From assembly GCA_029465975.1 (NCBI GenBank), contig CM055728.1:21164133-21228132 (forward strand): a stretch of DNA of 64,000 nt, in the 5' to 3' direction. Source of the DNA: Dallia pectoralis (Eukaryota; Chordata; Actinopteri; Esociformes; Umbridae). Position numbers and translations under genes: made by a program. The notes beneath the pieces were generated by a model. It was not told the DNA's origin. It made no database searches and saw only the letters and a list, made by a program, of their open reading frames with translations. Below, one piece after another: positions 24,201-33,580 of the stretch; within the stretch, counting starts at the first letter, position 1, and every line of letters begins with the position of its first letter.

Positions 24201-27200
24201 ACACACAGTATAATGGCACAGGCATCTTACCTGCAGAGACTGTATTCATAACACACACAGTATAACGACACAGGCATCTTACCTGCAGACTGTATTCATA
24301 ACACACACACACAGTATAACGGCACAGGCATGCTTACTGCAGAGACTGTGTTCTTACCTGCAGAGACTCTGCGGCCATGCTCTTCCTTTGCTGTGCTGAC
24401 TTTTCCATGACCTCACTCAGGGACTTGGCGTAGTGGATGACAGCTTTTAGCTGAGAGTCGGTCAGCACCCAGAGCAAGTCATCCAGGATGAAGAGCAGCT
24501 TAGAGGCTAGTACATGACAGTCCTTCACCTGTTACAATCACAGAATGAACCTTTTGTTTATCAGAATGAACCTTCTTTCAAGCGACACGACAACAACTGC
24601 ATGTGTGGAAGACACTGTAACATAGGTAAACTATTGGGGGAGAAGTGACATAAGGGGGCCCTTACCCTATGCATCAGGGAAAACTGACATAAGAGGCCCC
24701 TTAACCTACGCATCAGGGAGAAGTGACATAAGGGGGCCCTTACCCTACGCATCAGGGAAAATTGACATAAGGGGGCCCTTACCCTACGCTTCAGGGAGAA
24801 GTGACATAAGGGGGCCCTTACCCTACGCATCAGGGAGAAGTGACATGAGGGGGCCCTTACCCTACGCTTCAGGGAGAGGTGACATAAGGGGGCCCTTACC
24901 CTACGCTTCAGGCAAAAGTGACATAAGGGGGTCCTTACCCTACGCTTCAGGGCGATGCGGATGCGTCCCTGGTTAGTAATGAGGCGTAGTGGGGTACTGT
25001 CCAGATCCTGGTCCTCGCTCTCTATGGCATCGGCCTCAATGCGCAGACTCTGCCACTTGATCTCCTTAAACGTCAACACCTGGGAAGACAAAACCCCTCA
25101 GATATACGGACATATCGGAGGACCCACAAGAATACTCGCCTGAAAATCTTTGTCTTTTCAAGACGGTAAATGTCAAAAGTTAAATTAGCAGCTCAATAAG
25201 CAGCTCAATTAGCAGTTCAATAAGCAGTTCAATTAGCAGTTCAATTAGCAGTTCAATTAGCAGTTCAATTAGCAGTTCAATTAGCAGTTCAATTAGCAGT
25301 TCAATTAGCAGTTCAATTAGCAGTTTAATGAACAGTTTAATCATTGTGCACGTGGTACCTCTCCCCTCTTAGGGTCGGTGATACGAGTGTAGCGAAGGTC
25401 CGTCTTCTGCCATTTGGGGTTGAGACTGTTTCCTTGGAGTTGCCAGAGCTCAAACGAGGCGTGGAAAGCTCTCGACTTCACCTTAATGGTGATGGAGTTG
25501 ATGATGACAGACATTCCCTCCACCACCTTCTCTGCAAAGCCATACTCACTGGGAGACACGGTAACAGAGAATTAGGGTTAACATTAATGTCCAGATAAAC
25601 ACTTGGAACATTTGGGACAAACCAATTCTGAACATTGAGTATGACAACGATCATATTTCAGAATAAAAACCAAGGTAGCATGGAAGCTTCTGGAAAACCA
25701 CCTTCAAAGTGTTTTGACGTGTGGGCTGTCAAATGACGCAGCCTTGTCAATTTTACATGTCAAATGGATGCGTTATTGTAACCAGGAGATTATGTCCTTT
25801 CTCCGGCAGATAGATTGTTAATCTATGGATAACATTATTGATAACTATAACATTTTGGTACATCTGAATAAAAAAATTGTGGCCAGCGATATTCAGTAAT
25901 AAAGGTGGATTGTGTGACCAATTATAAAACACATGCAGTCTATAGCAGACATTTTACAATGTGTCATCCCACAGTTCAAATATTTGGAAGGCATTTTTCC
26001 CGTTTTACTAATTTTTCCATGAAAACATTCCGAACAGATTTACCTCTGGCCTGCAGTAATGGCAATAGGAGAGGGCCCATTTGGGGCACGGGGCTCCTCA
26101 CATGTGCACATTTCCACCTCTACCTTGTCCAGGAACTGGAGGGGTAAAGTTAGCATAGTTGAGCGGAGAAGAAGTCAATGTTCCCGGATATACAGGCCTA
26201 ATTAGACGTGCCCCAAACGTAGCAATGGTTAAAAACAGGTTAAAAACATTTCTCTTTTCACAAGCTCATGACTGAGAGCTTAAACTTTACCACACTTTTA
26301 AGTCAATTTTGAGTTTATTTTACTTCATTCTTATTCTATTTTTATTTTCTATTGCACTTCGAACTTCCCATTTGATGTTTTTACACTTATACATGATATA
26401 AAAGACCTGGAAGTTCTAAAGCCAGTAAACAGGTTGCTATTATTATTTCTTTATTTCCTTTGTTAAGCTCATTGAATTGCTTCTATGTATGAATTGTGCT
26501 ATCTACAGGGATTAAAGAATTCAGGGAAGGATTCATACCAGGCAGATAGGACTGGTCTTTAACTTTGTCCATTGAATCTGAAGGAGACAAAAACACATAG
26601 AACCAGTCAGGCACAAACACTTTCCTCTGAACTCATCTAGTGGACTGTTTATTGTAGACTATTATCTGACCAAGACCGGCGTTGAAAAGGAAATCTTGAA
26701 ACTGAAAACATTAATACATGGGAAGGATTGGAACTTTTAAACTGGGCCACCATAAAGACAAATCAGTATCTGTTAAATGAGTAATCTGTAATCACATGAT
26801 AAAACAGGTAGAGCAAGGCATTCAGGGCTGTTGGTGCTGTTAGCCTCTGGCCTTGTGTCGTTTCCTGTCATGTTACTTTCTCTCTTCATCTCTCTATTCC
26901 AAGCCTAGCATGAGGTCTGCAAATCATTCCATGGATATTGATATTAACAGCCACTGAAATCTGTGTAGCCTTTTCAATGTGTGGCTTTCTTTCATTTTGC
27001 TAACAGCCTGGGATGTCTGTAAAACTTCAATAGACATGGTCCTGTCAAACCGCACACTATATGTTTACCTGTCAGGGCTTTACCACAATCCTGTTGATCT
27101 CCTGTTGCTCAGCAAATACGCCATTAACTACAAACAGAAGTTATATAAATCTGGACAAGTCTTTAGCTACACACAGCCATTTCGACTGGGATCTGACGTG

Positions 27201-30200
27201 ATGGTTATATAGGAAGCACACTGTCCTCACCCTAATAGCAGCCTTGTTGCAGTAGACACGTGTGACTGCCAACCAGGTGGGCAGGTCCAGCATGTTCTGC
27301 AATACCTCCTCATCAAGCTCCAAGTTAGACAGCTGGCCTTCCCCCTTCAAGGTACTCAGGTTGATCTTGTCCGGGGACAGGTTCTTGGCGAACCTTCAAA
27401 CAAAGGAATCGGGGGGAGAGACAAGTTTAAGAAGCCATTCTGACTGTATTGTGTGTGTGATGTTTCACGTTACTATTGTATTCATCTTTTTTTAACAGAA
27501 TCATTTGATTGACTGTTGAAGTTAAAAGCCTACTATTTCCAATTCACTGACCATGTTTCTCTGAATCAAATGGCAATGCCACTTAAGCGTTCATTTTGGA
27601 GAAAGTCAATGCTTCCTGAATATGACTATATAATAGGTACCCATGGGCCAGAATAAATGTCAAATAATTATGCATCCTGGCAGCAAAATCTAAAACGCTG
27701 AGAAGGCTGTATAACCCTTGTATTTAATGCCTCATATTATACATCAGCGACCTCATTCCAATTTGCAGTCTGTATGTCACAGCTGTCATCACAGCTCGTG
27801 CCAAACCCAGACAAATATATTTTCTGGTACTACAATGGTGAAACCAGCTTCCACTTGGAGAATATATGCACTAGTAAATCAATGTGAGATGCTCCGGACA
27901 AGATGTCTCCTAATTACCAAATAATTTACCAGAAAAATCCATCAAAGTATGTTTTTTAATTGATTTCATACAATTTCACAGCTGCTGACAGCTGTGAAAT
28001 TGCTGTCCAACCAATCTAATTGAAAAATTTAAAATAATCAAAGTCCGACCAAGAAGCCTTTATAAACACCTCCTCCTACTGCATATATGTCCGTTTATTC
28101 AGAAGCTAATATATGGAGATATAATTTAAACGTTCAGATGGCAACAAAGTTTAGTAATGCATACAGAAATTTTATGACTCTTGTGGGGGGCCAGGTTTAG
28201 ACAAATTTAGCAGTACACGGGCACCAGAGACAGGAACTTTGAACGCTATGCCACTAGTATAATGTTGTTTGGACAGCAACAGTTAATCAGTACCAGGTAA
28301 CATAGACACTCCATCAGTGATCACACCAAAGTCCCATCTGCACAATTGAGAAGCTTGCCAGATACTGTGTGAGGACATTGATGGAGTACAGTACTTTACT
28401 TGACCCCACACTTCAGCATCTAATAATGAAATGTCCATGTCTGAAAATAGACCTTGTTACCCTATACTTGGAGAGCTACTGGGTATGAAGGGTTTGTTCC
28501 AAGCTTTAGAGCAGGGCTAGACAAAACCCCAAGTGAGAGACTAGTTTCAGGGCCTCTTTCAGACCTGTCTGCACCATGTGAAAATCATGCTGACTTTGTT
28601 TCAGATCAGGTGATTGACTTGGCCTAACATGATCTTTCAATGTTCTGCCATATAACTCTGGGGACAGAATAATAAATTGTTTGAAAAACAAAAAAGCTCA
28701 TATAACATACGATCCATATTTTCTGGGGATCCACCAAACCCTTAACAATGATCTTGGAATGTTTCTATGTTCTTTAGTTCGAGAGAATGAAGCAAATAAA
28801 ATAAAAAAAGGCACTAGTCAGCTACATTTTATTTTCACCCAGTCAAAATCATGTAGCTGCAGGCCAGTTTGCACATGTTTCTTTTCAGAACTGTGAAACT
28901 TAACTACAAAACCTAACATAAAGCTAAATCGAATAAGACAACAATTTGCTACACTGCTTCAGTAATATGTATTGAAATAATAAAAAAACAAAAAATTAAT
29001 ATATTGCAAATGAAAACAACTAGACCAAGCGCAGCTGAACACCTACCCACGTGTTAGTCTTTCAAGTTCATTACCATTCATACAAAAGGAAACATCGCAA
29101 GAATAATTTTGTACTGTAATGTAAACATGGACCCAGACAGCGAACAAGAAGTGGCTGAGAGAGGAAGAAGAGTGACTGGGAGAGGAGTGTGTATGTGTGG
29201 TAGAAGAAGACTGAGAGGAAGATCAAGATCTTTAGTCTCAGATTAAATTAGGGTTACTATAATATATTAATATATTACTTCCGTAATAACCCAACACTTA
29301 TGTGTCAGTGTTTTCAACAGTCTCATGTCAAATGTGATTGGAGACACAAAGATTGATGAAGCTGGGACAGCTAAGCAAAAACACTTTTGAAAATAAAACG
29401 TAATATACAAGCTTATTGTCTTGTCTTGTTCTATTTCAGCATAAGGCCCAGACTTTCATTTAAGGCCAATATGTAATCTTCCTGTCTTATCTGATATGTA
29501 CGGCCAGACTCCTGGACATCTCAGTAATGGTGCCTGTTAGTCCTAGTGACGTGGCCTGCTCTTTGTTAAGCCTGGTGACTTAATTCTGTTGACAGTTACA
29601 CTGCCCAGGGAAATACCAAGATCGAGGGAGACTGGGCGGACAAAACAAGACACGATAGAGATTTCTGCACCGATACTGACCTCCACTCACAAAATCCCAC
29701 AACCAAGTCGGTTCTCCTCGGTCCTGGTCATTCTGTGTAATGCTACAGTCAGATGGTACAGATTTTTCATGTCATATCGCATAATCGCATTTTGGTAACG
29801 TTGTGACGTTTTGGAGCATAACCATCATTGGTAGAAAATATAGCCTAAGCAGTACACTTGTAAAGCACGTCTGACCCACAGTCAAAGCAATTTTCTTCCA
29901 AATGAAGACTACTTGAGCTAGGTTTAAGATCACCCAGAGAGTCACAAAGAACGGTAGAACAACAACCAGGATTCTGCAGGCCTATCTGGTCTTATTTAAG
30001 GTTAGTGTTCATATCTCTAATAGAAAGACACTAGACATTAAAGGTACTCATGCCAGAGCAGCAAGGTGGAAACCACTGCTTACTGAGCAAATAGATGTCG
30101 GTCTCAAGTTTGCCTAGAAGCACCTGGATGATCTTCAATAGTTTTGGAACAATGTTCTATGCAACAATGAGTCAAAAAGGGAACGTTTTGGGCGACGTTG

Positions 30201-31446
30201 GCCCAGTTACGCCTGACAAACACAAAAAATTGCATTTCACAAGAACTTCATGTGAACAGTCAAGCACAATGGTGAAAATGCTTTGTTTCCTCAGGGCCTG
30301 GACAACATGCCATAATTAAAGAACCCATAAAGACTGCTTTCTCTTAGGGAATTCTGCGAGCTAAATCAGAATAATTAAAGAACAAGTAATTTAGAGTTGA
30401 AATAGAAGTCAGACCAAAACTCTGATTAGATGTGGTGGTGGGACATGAGACCAGCAATTCATGCCCAAAAACCCACACATTTCATGGATTTGAAATATTT
30501 CTGCATTAAGAAGTGGGTTAAAATTCCTCCACCGCCCTGAGAGACTAATTGATAGCTAAATTAAGCGTTTGTGGTTGCTGTCACTGTCAAAAGGTGGCGT
30601 AACAAGTTAGGGCCCAAGGGGGTGTTTACTTATTCACACAGGGGCATTGGGAGATTCACAACTTATTTAATAAATATATGAATGTATCAAAATGATCTCT
30701 GTACACTGAGGTTGCCATTGACATAAGATTAGGTTTTGTTTGAAGATCTGATAACATTTAGGGCCAGAAATATGCTAAAATCCAAAAAGGATAACAATAT
30801 ATACAACCAGAACCGAAGCAATGGATGCTTATAATACTACATTTTTTAAACACTTATTTGTCATTGACCCAGTCACCCGCTAACATACTAAATGGTTAGA
30901 AATAAATATGTGCTGGTTAGTTTTCTGGATATTGGCAATGATCATTTTGTTGAAGGTTAACATGAAATAACCTATGACCATGTCTGCTGTATGTATCATT
31001 CACGACCACAGTCAGGCTCCTGTATGATAATAGGGCTGCTAACATGTTCAGTGAAAAACAAATGCAATTAAAAACAGATGCTATTCATGCAAAATTGGGT
31101 GACCGCCAGGAAGAAAATATGTTTCTCCTTGGACTTCAGTCCCCGGCTAAAACGAGCCAATCTATTATATATGCATGAACACACACACACGGTGTTTAAA
31201 CGAGCAGTTTACGTGCGTGCCAGTGCACAAACACTAACAGACGAGGCATAACACACTTCTAATTAACTAGTTAAATAGCCCAACGTATCTATTCATCTCT
31301 GAGGATGACATCGCCTCTAAAGTAGCTTTGACTTTGTCAACAGAAGCAGCTAGAGACGGCTAGCTAACGTTAGCTAAACAGCTAACTGCCAATGTTTCTT
31401 ACCTGGACAAATGTTTCAATATTTGTTTTTTGATTATTCCAGCCAT
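15215..31446 (-). CDS. uhrf1bp1: UHRF1BP1 / BLTP3A bridge-like lipid transfer protein, 21 coding exons, 1353 aa
   Basis: Coding exons in transcript order: 31446-31403, 27393-27231, 26577-26539, 26135-26044, 25548-25359, 25079-24939, 24528-24358, 23430-23247, 23032-22946, 21789-21619, 21501-21362, 20458-20317, 19454-19261, 18825-17576, 17434-17265, 17096-16948, 16823-16673, 16545-16283, 16133-16025, 15904-15810, 15331-15215. They total 4062 nt with every phase consistent and stop TGA. The N-terminus (MAGIIKKQILKHLSRFAKNL) is the chorein motif of the VPS13/ATG2/BLTP family. Conserved blocks include NLELDEEVLQNMLDLPTWLA (about 38-57), EYGFAEKVVEGMSV (about 114-127), LLWVLTDSQLKAV (about 241-253) and FTEYYFPD (about 508-515). 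Exon 14 (residues 587-1002) is one large Pro/Ser/Glu-rich exon. The C-terminus is a short coiled coil ending LLQEVRKYNPTFDR. Family proteins form a hydrophobic groove that moves lipids at membrane contact sites; BLTP3A acts on late endosomes/lysosomes and was first found as a UHRF1 binder. Human is about 1440 aa. Several introns hold minisatellites, three of them copying splice donors. Confidence 0.96.
17547..17590. repeat. uhrf1bp1: 27-bp tandem duplication spanning the exon 14 donor
   Basis: On the minus strand GGCCAAGTAAGTTTC occurs twice, 27 bp apart. The first copy is the real exon/intron boundary (exon ends at 17576, GT at 17575-17574); the second donor is at 17548-17547. If the second were used, the reading frame would run GCC AAG TAA into a stop, so the upstream site must be used for full-length protein. 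Confidence 0.85.
18871..19020. repeat. uhrf1bp1: 27-bp minisatellite beside exon 14 acceptor
   Basis: Five and a half copies of AATAACCTCAACGCCATCAT plus GGACCAC, starting at 18871, 18898, 18925, 18952, 18979 and 19006. It ends 45 bp upstream, in transcript terms, of the exon 14 acceptor (18825). Its CCATCATGGACCAC core is the exact reverse complement of 18790-18803 inside exon 14. Confidence 0.92.
19656..19677. repeat. AT microsatellite
   Basis: Run of alternating A and T in UHRF1BP1 intron 12. Confidence 0.9.
20645..20945 (+). mobile_element. Tc1-like transposon end fragment in UHRF1BP1 intron 11
   Basis: Starts ACTACCGTTCAAAAGTTTGG, the terminal inverted repeat of a Tc1 family abundant in salmonids and relatives. 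It continues with TAACATCAAATCCGTCAGAA, AGACATTGTTAATGTTGT and TTATCAGCAATAACCAGCCC, all from the 5' part before the transposase, and ends near GACTGGTTGAGTAC. The transposase is missing. It is the same family as 48724-49963. Confidence 0.8.
22251..22555. repeat. 38-bp minisatellite in UHRF1BP1 intron 9
   Basis: Eight copies of CAATACAATATCCCACTACA plus CACAGTGGAGGACTGGTA (38 bp), very uniform. As 38 is not a multiple of three, each copy shifts frame; the unit lacks stops in all three forward frames, which creates three overlapping artificial open frames. Confidence 0.95.
24175..24360. repeat. uhrf1bp1: Tandem array copying the exon 7 splice donor
   Basis: On the minus strand the exon 7 end TCTCTGCAG|gtaag (GT at 24357-24356) recurs in the intron: GCA|gtaagc at 24337, CTGCAG|gtaaga at 24282 and CTGCAG|gtaaga at 24230. 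They are separated by CA-rich spacers of varying length. In the exon 7 frame a TAA occurs at the second copy, so distal donors would give truncated products. Confidence 0.85.
24640..24958. repeat. uhrf1bp1: 39-bp array copying the exon 6 splice donor
   Basis: Eight units of 39 bp, counting the genuine exon end. Each contains, on the minus strand, CTGAAGCGTAGG|GTAAGGGC, which is the last 12 bases of exon 6 plus its donor. Donor GTs fall at 24938 (real), 24899, 24860, 24821, 24782, 24743, 24704/5 (altered to AGGTTAAGG) and 24665. The spacing is exactly 39, and the exon 6 frame stays open through all copies to 24561, encoding a 13-residue repeat (VRAPLCHFSLKRR-like). Confidence 0.93.
25188..25335. 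repeat. 12-bp minisatellite in UHRF1BP1 intron 5
   Basis: About twelve copies of AGCAGTTCAATT, with AGCAGCTCAATA variants at the left end. It starts about 22 bp downstream of the exon 5 donor (25358) in transcript terms. Confidence 0.95.
26195..26515 (+). mobile_element. LINE 3' end relic in UHRF1BP1 intron 3
   Basis: Reads NVAMVKNRLKTFLFSQAHD then a stop (26212-26270), a typical end of a non-LTR reverse transcriptase ORF, followed by a T-rich 3' UTR with TTGAATTGCTTCTATGTATG AATTGTGCTAT near 26470-26505. The same 3' UTR appears in inverted orientation at 51745-51960. Confidence 0.65.
27394..31402 (-). other. uhrf1bp1: UHRF1BP1 intron 1, nothing recognised inside
   Basis: About 4 kb between the first and second coding exons. 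I saw no additional exon and no clear transposon. Short open frames here lack family features. Confidence 0.6.
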
Positions 31447-33580
31447 CGCGGTGTTGCACTGAGAATAAGCTGTTTGTGTACAAATTTTAGCTAACTATCT
31501 TAACGGTATGTCGTAACAACACAGTCCACCTCTCATCTTCTGCTCTCTGCCATTCACCATCACCACCAGTCATTTCTGGGTATCCCATAGACATGCTGCT
31601 ATCGCCACCACACATATTAGCTCCACGACTTTAAACGCGACTCTTAGCGACGCACATAAATTGCCTGACGACTCAAAGGGAAATCTCCTGTACTCGATTG
31701 CTTTGTTTCAATCTGAGGAATCTCTGAAAGGATTATAATGAGTTAACATTTGTTTGTATATTTTAATCCGTGAAATTACTTTAATTGATTACATGGCATA
31801 GAGATTTGTGGACAGTTTTCCAGACATATTCCCAGATTCAGGATAGTTATTGAAACATGGTCTATGAAAACTTTACACAAAGCAGAACCAGGCAATGTAT
31901 TATATAATTCTGAGCGAAAATAACACAGTGTCGTTGTCACACAAGGGACGGTATATAACTCCCTGACATTACTTAGCCGGCTGTAGACAGACGTTGACAA
32001 TAAATATCAGCCCCACTTTTATTGTGAAAAATAAACAGAGTGGTGCAATCTAATTGGCGGAATGCGGTGCAAAACTTTGTATTTTAGCATTAATCAACTC
32101 TGTAAAATTGTTCTATATTGTAATCCATTTGCACAATTGATCTTGCATTAAATCAAAATCCCTAAGAAACTACCAATTTGATGGATTATGTTTGATGTTT
32201 AATATATGTGAAATGTTAGAGCCGTATACATGAGTGTGCTCTCTCGCAGACAAGTGGAGAACTCAGAATAAAGGAAAACAACTCCCTCTATCGGCCAAAG
32301 GCTATTTATGGGCGATGTACAGTTATTTTTCGAGTCCCGAGACTTCGGTTTCCATTTTTCATCCATGGAAGGTGAGTTCACTCGTATTGTAATATATAAC
32401 TTCCATTAATGGGAATGAGGAATACGGTTATCTATCATTAACATTATTTTCTGGAACAGGAATCATAAAATTAAGTTTGCACAAGTCCCCATCTGCATCA
32501 ACAGTGTTAACGGCCACAATCAAATGCTACAGGTGACTAGCGCTCTTCTATCCATCCAGGGCATTGACCTAAAACACAAGGCCTGCCCACATTAAGTCAC
32601 ACAGGGTAATTCTGGTGCAAGGAAAAAAATCCCTAAAGTGTTGAGTCTAGGGTGTAGATAAGTGGGGGGAACTAGTAAAATCTGACACACAAAATATTGC
32701 CTAAGTCTTATGGGTTTTAGACTTTCTATAGACACAGTAGACTGACAACACATTATTCCAATTTACTATTCATTAACGCTCCAACTTTTGCTAAAAGTCC
32801 TGCACATAAAACACCAGCTGATACACATAAAAATATGATCAATTATGTTACCAAAGGCACTCAAATATTTAATTCACATAAACATTTTAAAATATCACCA
32901 AACACAAAAATAAGGTTTCATTTTCATTTAATAGACCGTAATACAATAAATTCACAGTCAATTGGATAAGCTTGTAAAAATGGTAGAAAAAGAACTGTTA
33001 ATACAATGGGTCACCCGACTGATACTGCCAACTGAAAGTAAAAGCCAAATTAAAAATGTCGACCTTACAATACACCTATAGGTGAATGATATAACCCATT
33101 CAACAATCTTTTTGTACCCTCTTGTTTTCTTTAGCCTGGGCCAAAACACCAACCTATTAATAACTTGAAGGTAAACTGGAATAAGCAGAGGGCGTCATTA
33201 TAAAAATCAGTAGCACAATAAAAATGAAATCCATCTAGAAAAAGTGATGGCCGCACAGCAAGACAAGATTACCAGTATAATGTAAAATTAATTAAATTGA
33301 CAGCTGTTGAGTGGAAAGAGATTTGCTAAAGGGGTAATTCCACAGGATCAGTACATCGCCACAACCTCAATCTGCATAGTAGCAGTTGGATGGAAAACGT
33401 GCAATAATGTTACAGTAAAATGTCTACTTTAGATGTCAGCTAGCGTTTTCCATAATTGGAGTTCACTTGGATCAACCATAGATTTCCACAACCAAGTCGA
33501 TATTGGGGATAAGTGAGACGATAAAATCTACCAATCGTGTGGACCCAGCCCATAGAGTGTGTTGGAGGGTTCCTAAGAGT
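31447..33580 (-). other. Between UHRF1BP1 start and SNRPC stop
   Basis: Holds the UHRF1BP1 5' UTR/promoter next to 31446 and the SNRPC 3' UTR next to 33581. A minus-strand ATTAAA-type poly(A) signal (TTTAAT on plus, 32936-32941) could end SNRPC. No coding exon was seen. Confidence 0.5.

Noticed and set aside
24561..25091. 176-residue minus-strand ORF as a stand-alone gene
   Set aside because: It is UHRF1BP1 exon 6 reading through the in-frame donor array into intron 6; kept as a finding, not a gene.
24175..25335. Arrays in UHRF1BP1 as a CRISPR-like locus
   Set aside because: Units are head-to-tail without unique spacers, lie in introns of a vertebrate gene, and there are no cas genes.
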